The notes beneath the pieces were generated by a model. That model was not told where the DNA came from and ran no database searches. It saw only the letters and a list, made by a program, of their open reading frames with translations. From the NCBI GenBank assembly GCA_020026195.1, contig JAHHQW010000017.1:1-42573 (forward strand): 42,573 bases of DNA, in the 5' to 3' direction. Source of the stretch: Prevotella sp. Its GTDB lineage: Bacteria > Bacteroidota > Bacteroidia > Bacteroidales > Bacteroidaceae. The number at the start of each line of letters is the position of its first letter. Positions within the stretch are counted from its first letter, which is position 1. The translations under genes were made by a program, and so were the position numbers. Below, one piece after another: positions 9,323-18,234 of this stretch.

Positions 9323-9362
9323 AGAACAGTCTGCTCTTGCCGTAGCAGACTGTTCTTCTTTT
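9323..9362 (+). terminator. terminator after the TonB-dependent receptor
   Basis: A perfect 13-bp stem, AGAACAGTCTGCT (9323-9335) and AGCAGACTGTTCT (9344-9356), with an 8-nt loop and T-rich tail to 9362. Confidence 0.9.
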
Positions 9363-9636
9363 ATATGATTTCCTGTACTGACTTGTAAATAAAATTTTGC
9401 ATCATTACGTTGCAGAAAATACATAACCATTAAAAAACATACAGAACGTAATGATTGGCAGAGCAGTTACACGTGACATGAAGTGTAAACATTCGTGACT
9501 CTTGTCCGCTATCTTTCGTGTGGCAGTACGCAGCATCACGTGTTACTGTTCCCGATGTCGTTAGTCAGATATTTTTAGCTTATCCGTAAAGATAATATTT
9601 GTCAGCTTTTTACGTATTTAATATAAAGAAACTATA
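9363..9636. other. intergenic region upstream of the GH65-like gene
   Basis: This stretch is AT-rich and I see no convincing ORF, tRNA or repeat. The only promoter-like pair is TTG (9383-9385), then 20 bp, then TACGTTG (9406-9412), one T short of consensus. If real, it would leave a 5' leader of more than 200 nt before the GH65-like gene. Confidence 0.35.
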
Positions 9637-11613
9637 ATGATGAAACAGCTGAGACTTATTTTTTCCATACTGATGATATTCTGCTGCATGATGGCAGAAG
9701 GTGACGATGGATGGAAAATAACTACTGACAGATATACAGACTACAAGGGAGTTACACTCGCCAACGGAAACATAGGAATAGTAAACGAGAAATATTCGTT
9801 AATGACGGGCGATATATTCCTGAACGGAGTGTTCGACAAAGAGTCCGACAGAGGAGGAGTGAGCAGGATGGTTCGCAGTCAGAAGTTTATGGACATAACG
9901 CTTATGATAAACGGCAAAACAGTAGACGAAGCGGACATAACACGTTGGCAGCAGACTTTAGACATGCATAAGGCGGTACTTACCACTACGTTTACATTTG
10001 ACGGAGTAGACATAAGTTACTCTCTCCGAGCCATGCGCAACCTTCCGTATGTGGCTGTAGGAGAACTTGTGCTCAGCAGCAGTAAGGATGCCGATGTGTC
10101 GGTATCGAATGCAGTGACGTTTCCTGAAGAGCTGAAAGAAACAGAAAGTAGTTTCGATGTGCTGAGAGACGGAAGAAACCTCATGCCGATGATGACATCA
10201 GTGGCAAAGACCCGTACAGGAATGCATACGTTGTGTACTGCCTCCGCATTTCTGCTGCCCAACGACGAACGAAGTAAAGTGACTGACAGTAACGGAAGCA
10301 TGACATATAACGTGCATCTAAAGAAACATCAGAAGACGGTGATTCCAATTGCCGGGGCCGTATGTTCCACACGACATTTCAACGACCCCGGAAACGAAGC
10401 AAAACGAATGGCGGTGTATGTTCTACAGCATGACCGAAACGAACTTCTAAAGGCACACGATGCTCTTTGGGAAGAACTGTGGAAGGGTGACATAATAATA
10501 GAAGGCTGTCATGAAGATCAGAGAGACGTACGCGTGGCATTATATCATCTTTATTCATTCCAGCGAGAAGGTTCGAGACTGAGTATGTCGCCTATGGGAC
10601 TCTCTTCGGCAGGGTATAACGGACACGTGTTCTGGGATTCTGAAATATGGATGATGCCGCCTATGCTCGTGCTGCATCCCGAACTGGCACGCTGTCATAT
10701 AGATTACCGTGCAGACCGACTGGCAAAGGCTCGGCAGCGGGCTTCGCTCTTTGGCTACAGGGGTGCCATGTTTCCGTGGGAGAGCGACGACAGCGGAGAG
10801 GAATCAACTCCGGCATGGTGCCTGACGGGTACGTTCGAGCATCACATAAGTGCCGACGTTGCCATTGCGTTCTACAACTATTACTGCGTTACGAAAGATA
10901 AGGAGTGGCTTCGTGACGAAGGTTTCGGCGTAATAAAGTCTGTTGCTGATTTTCTTGTTTCGAGGGCGCACGAAAACGAAGACGGAACGTTCTCGATACG
11001 TAACGTGGTGGGTGCCGACGAGTATGCACAGAATGTGGATGACAATGCCTTTACTAACGGAACTGCGAAAGTTGCGCTGCAAAATGCCGTAAAGGCTGCG
11101 GAGGTGCTGGATGTCGTTCACGATGCCCGGTGGACAGAGGTGGCAGACAGACTGAAGTTTCATTATATGGCAGATGGTACAATTAAGGAACACAGCACGT
11201 ATGATGGAGAGATGATAAAACAGGCTGACGTGAACCTGCTGGCTTATCCGTTAGGACTTGTAAGGGATGAGGAACAGATACGTCGTGACATAGATTATTA
11301 TGAGGATAAGATAGACAAGGTAAACGGTCCGGCAATGGGATATTCCATACTGTCGGTTCTTTACTCGCGGTTGGGCGAGACGGACAAGGCTTACGAAATG
11401 TTCCGTAAGAGTTTTGTACCCAACAAACGCGGTCCATTCGGACTCCTTTCCGAGTCGGCAGCATCAGACAATCCTTATTTTGCCACAGGTGCCGGCGGAA
11501 TGCTACAGGCCGTTATCTTCGGCTTCTGCGGATATGAAATAACAGATGGCGGCATAGTGAAGCATCCTGCACGTATGCCTAAGCAGTGGAAATCTGTAGA
11601 GGTAAGATTCTGA
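9637..11613 (+). CDS. secreted GH65-like glycoside hydrolase
   Basis: A 658-residue protein with an N-terminal signal peptide (MMKQLRLIFSILMIFCCMMAEG). The central region carries GH65-clan signatures: VFWDSEIWMMPPMLVLHPEL, RQRASLFGYRGAMFPWESDD and VVGADEYAQNVDDNAFTNG. The glutamate of GADEY (residue 462) aligns with the general acid of maltose/kojibiose phosphorylases. The PWESD and FWD patterns are closest to the acid-trehalase/ATHL1 branch, whose vertebrate member removes glucose from glucosyl-galactosyl-hydroxylysine. In the periplasm or outside the cell it would release or phosphorolyse alpha-linked glucose; hydrolase versus phosphorylase is not decided here. It stands alone between two terminators, with no SusC/D pair. 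The ATG at 9640 is an equally good start. Confidence 0.85.
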   Translation: MMKQLRLIFSILMIFCCMMAEGDDGWKITTDRYTDYKGVTLANGNIGIVNEKYSLMTGDIFLNGVFDKESDRGGVSRMVRSQKFMDITLMINGKTVDEADITRWQQTLDMHKAVLTTTFTFDGVDISYSLRAMRNLPYVAVGELVLSSSKDADVSVSNAVTFPEELKETESSFDVLRDGRNLMPMMTSVAKTRTGMHTLCTASAFLLPNDERSKVTDSNGSMTYNVHLKKHQKTVIPIAGAVCSTRHFNDPGNEAKRMAVYVLQHDRNELLKAHDALWEELWKGDIIIEGCHEDQRDVRVALYHLYSFQREGSRLSMSPMGLSSAGYNGHVFWDSEIWMMPPMLVLHPELARCHIDYRADRLAKARQRASLFGYRGAMFPWESDDSGEESTPAWCLTGTFEHHISADVAIAFYNYYCVTKDKEWLRDEGFGVIKSVADFLVSRAHENEDGTFSIRNVVGADEYAQNVDDNAFTNGTAKVALQNAVKAAEVLDVVHDARWTEVADRLKFHYMADGTIKEHSTYDGEMIKQADVNLLAYPLGLVRDEEQIRRDIDYYEDKIDKVNGPAMGYSILSVLYSRLGETDKAYEMFRKSFVPNKRGPFGLLSESAASDNPYFATGAGGMLQAVIFGFCGYEITDGGIVKHPARMPKQWKSVEVRF

Positions 11614-11688
11614 TATTAACGTAACTGCAAATACTTCGTGACAATCAGTACAGACACATCAGTCATCACAGAAGCAGCGAACAGCTAA

Positions 11689-11728
11689 AAAGAAAAAGGC
11701 GGCATTCCGAATGAATCAGAATACCGCC
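11689..11728 (-). terminator. terminator of the porin operon (minus strand)
   Basis: GGCGG-ATTC (11698-11707, one unpaired base) pairs with GAAT-CCGCC (11719-11728). Read on the minus strand the stem is followed by a T-rich run (11697 down to 11689), so it terminates the leftward porin gene. Confidence 0.75.
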
Positions 11729-11758
11729 CGTGTGTATTAATTAAATGATGTTTGCTGC

Positions 11759-14101
11759 TTAATTAATGAAGTTCCATGAAAGTCCGAAACGCAATGTGCT
11801 GCCGTTGATGGGGTAGTGCGGACTTAAGAAAGCCATACCGTTGCCCGAACCTTTATTTACGTGCGTGTACATAAGGAAGAAACGAGTACGCTTGAGATGC
11901 ATATTGGCATAGACGTTAATTATAGGATAACTGCCTATTTCTACTTTATGCTCATTGTCCTGAACCACGAACTGTCCCATGTAAGGATTGTAATCGGGAG
12001 CTGCATATTCGGTGAAGTAACGCATATCGGCACCAAGATGCAGTCGCAGAACCTTAGCAATGCTGAGGTTAAGATACAGGTTACTGTAAACATTCAGCGT
12101 GGGGAGCGGAAGAACATCCTCGTTGCTCGACTTCTGGTAAGTAAACACATTGTCAAAGTTTAATATACCCCAGCGCAGTTTCTGTGCGAGTGAAAGGGTA
12201 AGTACGCTGATGTTCTCACTTGAAGTCCTGACGTACATACGGTGGTTAAAGCGGTTGAATTCCTCTCCTACGTCGTATGTGTTGGCAAGGTAGGTATGAT
12301 TCTTCATCATATCGAAAGCCGCACGCAGCGTTGTCTTAGTCTTAGGATAAGTAATCTGTCCTTCGATGTGCGAGTGGATTTCCTTCTCCATGTCTTCGTT
12401 GTCCCACCATGCATGAGCACCGTGGAAATGACGGAAATAGAACGACGGGTTATTGCGATGAACGAATGCCCTGGCATCGAGACGCAGAGTATCACCGAAC
12501 AGACGGAAATTCATGTCTGCCGAACCATCTACATGAAGCATACCGGCATCCTCGCCCGTAATCCATGTCTCGGCTGTAACATCGTAATGGAAAGTCTTTC
12601 CCAAATGCTTAGAAAGAGTACCGCCCACGCTCAGGTGATGCTCGTTATAGTCATTACGCATACGCAGCGAATCGGGCAGGGAGAAATGTCTAAGGTCGGA
12701 TGTTACAAACAGTTTCAGTCCCATAGGAACCCACTTGTTGAATCCTTCGAGCATAGCCACGGCAACCGTATTCTTGATAGAGTAATTACGTGTCATGTCG
12801 TAAATAGAGTCGCCTTCGTAGATGCCTACCTTATTGTACTGCTCTGCATAATAGTTCTCCGGAGTTTCGTAAGCCTGATAGATGCGGCGGTAAGTATCAA
12901 ACCTTGCCGTATGTATAAAACTTGTTACCGGAACGTACTCGTTCTTAAGCCATGTGGTGTCTTCGGGAGCTGTCGCTGATGCCAGCAGACTGTCGGCAGG
13001 TATAGGACCGTTGACTGCAATTCTCGTTGAGTCGTCGCCAGCCTTGACTTCAGGTTCTTTTCCGACTGACTTTACATCACCCGGACGACCCTGGTACTTG
13101 CTCTGACTTCTGCGGTATGCTTCCTCGTCGAACTCTATACCTTCCTCCTCGGCTTTCTTTCTTGCTTCCTTTTCCTTTTCGAGTGCTTCGTTCTCTTTCT
13201 TAGATGCAAGAGCAAACTTACGAGCCTTAATTTCCTCCTCGGTCATCTTAACCTTTCGGTTGAATCCTAAGCTGTAACGATGTGACAGATAGAGATGTAT
13301 GTTATCGTTACGGTTCCAGTTCTTATTAAGAGTTACGGGAATTTCATCAGAGTTGAATTCTTCTTCAAAACGTTCGGGATTGGTGATGTATTCATCTCTC
13401 GTTATACCGCCGTTCTCAGATACTTTCTCATGATTGGTAGAAACAAGGAAATGCAGATTGTAACGCTCGCCGAGATAAGAGCAGTAGGCTGTGTAGTTGA
13501 AATGCGATGTGGGCTGGTTCTGGTAATAACCTCGTCCGTAGAGATAATTGAAACGCATTCCGAAACCGAAAGCCTTGCCTACGTTAGCTGCAAACTTTGC
13601 ATCAATATGATCCTCGCCGTTAGTCTTGTTGCCACAAGTATAAAACGAAATGTTCGTTATAGGCGAAAGTGTATTGGTGAATAAAAACTCGTCGATGGGA
13701 GTGTCAATGTAGCGGTAAGGATTCATAAACACGAACTGCTGCTGCGGTGCGCGGTCTATGAAAATTCGGTTCTGTCTGGGAGCACCGAGGTTACCCAGCG
13801 TGTTGTATTCGCCGTATATGCCCGAAGTAAACTGAGTATTCATGAAAAGATACTGCAATGTGTCGGGCTCGCTCTTTATCACGTCACCGTAACGCTCGTC
13901 AATAGTCCACACATTAAGTCTCTCCGGCACTTCGGTGTTCGTCTTAGCAGAGTCGCGGCGTAACCTGTCACGACGGTTCCTCATTTCAGCAGACGTAAAG
14001 TCTCCGTTGTCTGTAAGGCGGTTGAAATCATTATAATCCTGAGCCGTTACGGCCGTAGCAAGCATCAGGAAGAATATCAGTAATATATTCGGTTTTCTCA
14101 T
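11759..14101 (-). CDS. putative Porin_10-type outer-membrane protein
   Basis: A 780-residue exported protein starting MRKPNILLIFFLMLATAVTAQ, a clear signal peptide. The body fits the Bacteroidetes 'putative porin' family: an N-terminal WTIDERYGDV region, ARNVGKAFGF-like barrel strands (VGKAFGFGMRFNYLYGRGYY) and a terminal strand ending RFGLSWNFIN with an aromatic near the C-terminus. The odd feature is a highly charged, probably coiled-coil insertion at about 285-330 (repeats of E, K and A such as EKEKEARKKAEEEG), followed by a low-complexity acidic linker to about 375. The start codon overlaps the stop of the upstream 71-residue membrane protein by 4 bases (ATGA), so the two are translationally coupled. 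Cargo is unknown. Confidence 0.82.
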   Translation of the reverse strand: MRKPNILLIFFLMLATAVTAQDYNDFNRLTDNGDFTSAEMRNRRDRLRRDSAKTNTEVPERLNVWTIDERYGDVIKSEPDTLQYLFMNTQFTSGIYGEYNTLGNLGAPRQNRIFIDRAPQQQFVFMNPYRYIDTPIDEFLFTNTLSPITNISFYTCGNKTNGEDHIDAKFAANVGKAFGFGMRFNYLYGRGYYQNQPTSHFNYTAYCSYLGERYNLHFLVSTNHEKVSENGGITRDEYITNPERFEEEFNSDEIPVTLNKNWNRNDNIHLYLSHRYSLGFNRKVKMTEEEIKARKFALASKKENEALEKEKEARKKAEEEGIEFDEEAYRRSQSKYQGRPGDVKSVGKEPEVKAGDDSTRIAVNGPIPADSLLASATAPEDTTWLKNEYVPVTSFIHTARFDTYRRIYQAYETPENYYAEQYNKVGIYEGDSIYDMTRNYSIKNTVAVAMLEGFNKWVPMGLKLFVTSDLRHFSLPDSLRMRNDYNEHHLSVGGTLSKHLGKTFHYDVTAETWITGEDAGMLHVDGSADMNFRLFGDTLRLDARAFVHRNNPSFYFRHFHGAHAWWDNEDMEKEIHSHIEGQITYPKTKTTLRAAFDMMKNHTYLANTYDVGEEFNRFNHRMYVRTSSENISVLTLSLAQKLRWGILNFDNVFTYQKSSNEDVLPLPTLNVYSNLYLNLSIAKVLRLHLGADMRYFTEYAAPDYNPYMGQFVVQDNEHKVEIGSYPIINVYANMHLKRTRFFLMYTHVNKGSGNGMAFLSPHYPINGSTLRFGLSWNFIN

Positions 14102-14313
14102 TTGATGAAACGTATGATGCTTTCCGCTATCTTAAAAGCAATAGCTATTATGATTACGATGCCTCCCATAAGTTCCATGTCGTCCTGCATATACATATAG
14201 CAGCCTATTGAAGCTCCGATCATGAAAATTATGTTCAGTGTATTGCGCAGAGCCAGATGTTTCGGACGCTCGGGGCGTCTGTGGTGTCTTGGTTCGTTGA
14301 TGTTATTGTCCAT
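14098..14313 (-). CDS. small two-helix membrane protein coupled to the porin
   Basis: A 71-residue protein with a basic, histidine/arginine-rich N-terminus (about 1-22, HHRRPERPKH) and two hydrophobic segments (about 26-44 and 48-66), so probably an inner-membrane hairpin with both ends cytosolic. I do not recognise a named family. Its stop overlaps the porin start (ATGA at 14101-14098), and a near-consensus promoter lies just upstream, so it is the first gene of a two-gene operon. A role in biogenesis or regulation of the porin is a guess from coupling alone. Confidence 0.7.
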   Translation of the reverse strand: MDNNINEPRHHRRPERPKHLALRNTLNIIFMIGASIGCYMYMQDDMELMGGIVIIIAIAFKIAESIIRFIK

Positions 14314-14332
14314 TATATAGTTGTTTGAGGTG

Positions 14333-14364
14333 CAAAAATAGCAATAAATTCTAAGTTACCGAAA
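14333..14364 (-). promoter_or_regulatory. promoter of the small membrane protein/porin operon
   Basis: On the minus strand TTTC (14364-14361), 20 bp, then TATTTTTG (14340-14333). It matches the Bacteroidetes -33/-7 pattern apart from the last base of the -33 box and lies 19 bases before the ATG. Confidence 0.65.
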
Positions 14365-14377
14365 TATAAGCGATAAT

Positions 14378-16408
14378 TTAGAGTTCTTCGAGCTTCTTCT
14401 GTAGTCTTATCATCTCGTCACGATACTGTGCTGCCTGTATATATTCCATGTCGGCGGCTGCCTTCTTCATCAGTTTTTCCGTATGTGCGATGCTCTTCTG
14501 CAACTGCTCCTTCGTCATGCGGTCGATGATAGGATCGGCTGCAAACACTGCGTTGCTGTCGGGCTCTACGTACATGTAGCTGCCTCTGCCGGTCTGCAAG
14601 GTTTCTCCCTGTACCAGACCGCCGCCGCCGATGTTCTTGACAATCTGTTTCGGCGTTATGCCGTGTGCCTCGTTATACTGTATCTGACGAATTCTGCGGT
14701 CACGTGTCTCGTCGATAGTCTTCTGCATACTCTTGGTGATGACATCAGAATACATTATGACCTTGCCGTTCACGTTACGTGCCGCACGTCCTGCCGTCTG
14801 GGTAAGTGAACGATAGTTGCGGAGGAAGCCTTCGTGTCCGGCATCAATGATGATTACGAGCGACACTTCGGGAAGGTCGAGACCCTCGCGCAGAAGATTG
14901 ACACCCACGAGGACATCGTACTTGCCCGCACGCAGGTCGTTCATTATCTTAACACGGTCGAGCGTTGCCACGTCGCTGTGGATGTAACTTGTCTTGATGT
15001 TCTGAACATCGTTAAGGTGTTCTGACAGTTCCTCCGCCATACGTTTGGTGATGGTAGTGATGAGCACTCGTTCGTTGCACTCCATACGCATTCTTATCTC
15101 GCTTACGATGTCATCAATCTGATTCTCTGTGGGACGTACCTCAATCTCAGGATCAAGAAGTCCCGTAGGACGTATAATCTGCTCAACGACAACGCCTTCG
15201 GCCTCTTGTAACTCATAGTCGGCAGGTGTTGCGGAAACATATATAATCTGGTTTACCATGCTCTGGAACTCATCAAACTTAAGCGGACGGTTGTCGAAGG
15301 CAGCGGGCAGACGGAATCCGTATTCCACAAGGTTCTGTTTGCGCGAGCGGTCTCCGCCGTACATGGCATTCAGCTGAGGAACGCTGACATGGCTTTCGTC
15401 AATCACCATAAGGAAGTCCTTCGGGAAGAAGTCCATAAGACAGTAAGGTTTCTCTCCGGCTTCGCGACCATCGAAATAACGCGAATAATTCTCGATTCCG
15501 GAGCAGTGACCGAGTTCCTTAATCATCTCCATGTCATATTCCACACGTTCCTTGATGCGCTGCGCCTTCAGTTTGTCGCCAAGTTCTTCAAAGTACAGTA
15601 CCTGTTTCACAAGATCGTCCTGAATACGACGGATGGCATCGGCCTGAGTCTCCTTGCTTGTGACAAACAGGTTAGCCGGATAGATGCGGTATTCTTCAAA
15701 ACTGTCAATCTTTGTGAACGTTATCGGATCGACTTCGGTGATGGAATCAATCTCGTCATCCCAGAACTCTATTCTGAGCACTGTCTCGCTATATGCCGGA
15801 TAAATATCCACCGTATCGCCCTTGACACGGAATGTTCCGCGCTGAAGGTCAATGTCGTTACGGATATAAAGCGAATCAACTAATTTTCTGAGCAGTTGGT
15901 TGCGGTCTGTACGTTCGCCCTGTTTCACGGTGATGATACTCTGTTCCATAGTCATCGGGGCACCCATACCGTAGATGCACGATACTGATGACACGACGAT
16001 TACGTCACGTCTGCCGGACAGAAGAGCAGATACGGCAGACAGACGCAGACGGTCAATCTCTTCGTTTATGGCAAGGTCCTTTTCGATGTAAGTGTCAGTA
16101 GACGGAACATAAGCCTCAGGCTGGTAATAATCATAATAAGACACGTAATATTCTACAGCATTGTCGGGGAAGAAACCTTTCATTTCCTCGTATAACTGTG
16201 CTGCAAGAGTCTTGTTGTGACTAAGAATCAGGGTGGGGCGGTCTGCCTGTGCTATGACGTTGGCAATGGTAAAAGTTTTTCCCGAACCAGTAACTCCGAG
16301 AAGAACCTGAGAGCGCACTCCGTCCTCAAGTCCCTTTACCAAAGCCTCGATGGCTTCGGGCTGGTCACCCGTGGGCTTGTATTTTGATGTAATGTTAAAA
16401 CTGCTCAT
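14378..16408 (-). CDS. uvrB: excinuclease ABC subunit B
   Basis: UvrB is the damage-verification helicase-like subunit of nucleotide excision repair; it receives damage from UvrA and recruits UvrC. I start at 16408 (MSSFNITSKYKPTGDQ), giving 676 residues, because the 14 upstream codons lack similarity and overlap the promoter. Visible motifs: KPTGDQPEAI, Walker A LGVTGSGKTF, the damage-clamping beta-hairpin region YYDYYQPEAYVPSTDTYIEK, helicase motif II DESH, SATP, motif V/VI LREGLDLPEVSLV and QTAGRAARN, and the C-terminal UVR domain (about 640-676) that contacts UvrC. It is probably monocistronic; a 64-base gap separates it from the next leftward gene, which has its own promoter. Confidence 0.97.
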   Translation of the reverse strand: MSSFNITSKYKPTGDQPEAIEALVKGLEDGVRSQVLLGVTGSGKTFTIANVIAQADRPTLILSHNKTLAAQLYEEMKGFFPDNAVEYYVSYYDYYQPEAYVPSTDTYIEKDLAINEEIDRLRLSAVSALLSGRRDVIVVSSVSCIYGMGAPMTMEQSIITVKQGERTDRNQLLRKLVDSLYIRNDIDLQRGTFRVKGDTVDIYPAYSETVLRIEFWDDEIDSITEVDPITFTKIDSFEEYRIYPANLFVTSKETQADAIRRIQDDLVKQVLYFEELGDKLKAQRIKERVEYDMEMIKELGHCSGIENYSRYFDGREAGEKPYCLMDFFPKDFLMVIDESHVSVPQLNAMYGGDRSRKQNLVEYGFRLPAAFDNRPLKFDEFQSMVNQIIYVSATPADYELQEAEGVVVEQIIRPTGLLDPEIEVRPTENQIDDIVSEIRMRMECNERVLITTITKRMAEELSEHLNDVQNIKTSYIHSDVATLDRVKIMNDLRAGKYDVLVGVNLLREGLDLPEVSLVIIIDAGHEGFLRNYRSLTQTAGRAARNVNGKVIMYSDVITKSMQKTIDETRDRRIRQIQYNEAHGITPKQIVKNIGGGGLVQGETLQTGRGSYMYVEPDSNAVFAADPIIDRMTKEQLQKSIAHTEKLMKKAAADMEYIQAAQYRDEMIRLQKKLEEL

Positions 16409-16414
16409 ATCACG

Positions 16415-16445
16415 CAAAATTACAAAAATTCGTATAAACATCAAT
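16415..16445 (-). promoter_or_regulatory. promoter of uvrB placed almost against the start codon
   Basis: On the minus strand ATTG (16445-16442), 19 bp, then TAATTTTG (16422-16415). Only 6 bases separate the -7 element from the uvrB ATG at 16408, implying a very short or absent 5' leader. Confidence 0.6.
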
Positions 16446-16483
16446 ATCATTAGTGTAAAAATTCACAAAAAACCCATTCATCC

Positions 16484-16514
16484 TTTGCATTTAAGATAAT
16501 ATTATGTACTTTTG
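16484..16514 (+). promoter_or_regulatory. promoter of the bamD operon
   Basis: TTTG (16484-16487), 19 bp, then TACTTTTG (16507-16514): a full match to the Bacteroidetes consensus, 18 bases before the bamD ATG. It is divergent from the uvrB promoter 40 bp away. Confidence 0.75.
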
Positions 16515-16532
16515 CACTCCAAAGCGTAATTT

Positions 16533-17354
16533 ATGAAGAAAGTATTTCTAATCACTATATCAGCAGCACTTTTCCTGTCGAGTTGCGTCAGTCAATTCAA
16601 CCAGGTATATAAGACACGCGACTACGAATACAAATACGAATATGCAAAGGAATGTTTTGTACGCGGAAAGTACAGTAACGCCATCACCATACTCGAAGAA
16701 CTCGTTACCATAAAGAAGGGTAGCAGCCAGGGTCAGGAGTGCCTCTATATGCTTGCGCTTGCCGAATATCGCAGTGGTGACTTCCTTACGGCAGCCGAGT
16801 ACTTCAAGAAATATTATTCGTCATATCCGAAGGGCGCGTATGCAGAACGTGCAGTATATAATATAGGACAGAGTCTGTATATGGCAACCCCGGAGCCTCG
16901 TCTCGATCAGACAGAGACTGTAAATGCCGTTAATGCATTCCAGAATTATATGGATATCTTCCCTTATGGTGAACTGAAAGAACAGGCTCAGGAACGTCTG
17001 TTCGAACTTCAGGACAAACTGGTGAAGAAAGAATTGTATTCGTCTAAGCTGTATTATAATCTTGGAACATATTTCGGCAACTGTGCCAACGGCGGCAGTA
17101 ACTACGAGGCCTGCATCATTACTGCACAGAACGCAATAAAGGATTATCCCTATACTTCTTTCCGCGAGGACTTTGCCGTGCTCATCATGAAGAGTAAGTT
17201 CTGTCTTGCTGAGCAGAGTGTCGAGGAAAAACGTTTTGAACGTTATAAGGATGCCGAGGACGAATGTTACGGATTCCTCAACCAGTATCCTGATTCTAAG
17301 AACCGCAAGCTGGCAGAGAAATACATCGCAGAGTGTAAGAAAGCAACAAAGTAA
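16533..17354 (+). CDS. bamD: outer-membrane assembly lipoprotein BamD
   Basis: A 273-residue lipoprotein: signal peptide MKKVFLITISAALFLSSC with the lipidated cysteine at residue 18. The mature part is a series of TPR-like helix pairs (for example YAKECFVRGKYSNAITILEEL, and AEYRSGDFLTAAEYFKKYYSSYPKGAYAERA at about 85-115), the YfiO/BamD pattern. BamD sits on the periplasmic face of the outer membrane and helps BamA insert beta-barrels, so this gene serves the several barrels encoded nearby. It leads an operon with an rpoZ-like gene 30 bases downstream. The strong promoter fits an essential housekeeping role. Confidence 0.93.
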   Translation: MKKVFLITISAALFLSSCVSQFNQVYKTRDYEYKYEYAKECFVRGKYSNAITILEELVTIKKGSSQGQECLYMLALAEYRSGDFLTAAEYFKKYYSSYPKGAYAERAVYNIGQSLYMATPEPRLDQTETVNAVNAFQNYMDIFPYGELKEQAQERLFELQDKLVKKELYSSKLYYNLGTYFGNCANGGSNYEACIITAQNAIKDYPYTSFREDFAVLIMKSKFCLAEQSVEEKRFERYKDAEDECYGFLNQYPDSKNRKLAEKYIAECKKATK

Positions 17355-17384
17355 AAATAAAAGAATAAATAATATAAAAGGTTT

Positions 17385-17717
17385 ATGGATTACAGAAAGT
17401 CAAATGCACCGGTGGATACAGTCACCCGCAACATCATGGATCTCAGTGAAGAAACTGGTAATATTTACGAAAGCGTGGCAATTATTGGCAAACGTGCTAA
17501 TCAGATTTCAGCAGAGATAAAGCATGACCTTACAAAGAAACTTGCCGAATTTGCATCATACAACGACAGTTTGGAGGAGGTGTTCGAAAACCGCGAGCAG
17601 ATTGAAATTTCACGTTACTACGAGCGTCTGCCGAAACCCACTCTTCTTGCAACACAGGAGTTTATCGAGGGTAATGTTTATTGGAGAGATCCTTCTAAGA
17701 ACGAAAGCGAAGATTAA
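17385..17717 (+). CDS. rpoZ: Bacteroidetes-type RNA polymerase omega (Rpb6-like) subunit
   Basis: A 110-residue protein with the omega/Rpb6 signature in its middle: IYESVAIIGKRANQISAEIKHDLTKKLAEF (about 27-56), in which the conserved arginine and alanine of the 'ranqi' helix are visible. Omega binds the beta-prime C-terminus and helps RNA polymerase assembly. The longer acidic C-terminal part (LEEVFENREQIEISRYYERLPKPT) is the usual extension in this phylum. Position between bamD and a DUF4293 membrane protein agrees with a conserved Bacteroidales arrangement as I recall it. It has no promoter of its own that I can see and ends 2 bases before the next start. Confidence 0.85.
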   Translation: MDYRKSNAPVDTVTRNIMDLSEETGNIYESVAIIGKRANQISAEIKHDLTKKLAEFASYNDSLEEVFENREQIEISRYYERLPKPTLLATQEFIEGNVYWRDPSKNESED

Positions 17718-17719
17718 AA

Positions 17720-18172
17720 ATGTTACAGCGTAAACAGACGTTATATCTCCTGATGTCGGCAGTTCTTTCTGCTGTCTGCATGTTCTTACCTGTTGGTACG
17801 TTCGTGTCAGAGAAAATGGGTGCCGATGCGGAGTTCTACAACATTGCTATTAAGAATATGGACGGTACGATGGATTATAGTGTCTGCGTATTGTTCGTTG
17901 TTCTGTTGCTCAGCTTAATTTCTACGGTATTCAACATATTTATGTTTAAGAATCGTAAGCTCCAGAGCAAGCTCTGCAAAACTAATATGATAATCCTTCT
18001 GCTCTGGTATGTAGGATATGCTTATTTTGGCTTCAACGGCATGGATGGTTCTGTTTTTCAGTTCTCTGCTGTTGCAATAATGCCTTTCCTTGCTTTGTTA
18101 GGTCAGTTCCTTGCTAATCGCGGAATCGTGGCTGATGAGGAACTTATACGCAGCATGGACCGTATCAGATAG
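17720..18172 (+). CDS. DUF4293 family membrane protein
   Basis: A 150-residue protein starting MLQRKQTLYLLMSAVL, with four predicted transmembrane helices (about 8-25, 55-75, 88-105 and 112-130) and a charged C-terminal tail. Size, start pattern and location directly after rpoZ fit the uncharacterised DUF4293 family. It would be in the inner membrane; function unknown. It starts 2 bases after the omega stop and is the last gene before a terminator. Confidence 0.8.
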   Translation: MLQRKQTLYLLMSAVLSAVCMFLPVGTFVSEKMGADAEFYNIAIKNMDGTMDYSVCVLFVVLLLSLISTVFNIFMFKNRKLQSKLCKTNMIILLLWYVGYAYFGFNGMDGSVFQFSAVAIMPFLALLGQFLANRGIVADEELIRSMDRIR

Positions 18173-18197
18173 TTATCAGATATAAGTATATATGTTG

Positions 18198-18234
18198 TCA
18201 GCATCTGGTCTGTGTGCCGGATGCTGATTTTTTT
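18198..18234 (+). terminator. terminator of the bamD-rpoZ-DUF4293 operon
   Basis: TCAGCATC (18198-18205) pairs with GATGCTGA (18220-18227), followed by seven T (18228-18234). Lies 25 bases after the last stop. Confidence 0.88.

Noticed and set aside
12242..12979. A 245-codon plus-strand frame opposite the porin
   Set aside because: It lies entirely within the well-supported porin gene and has no recognisable motifs, signal or start context.
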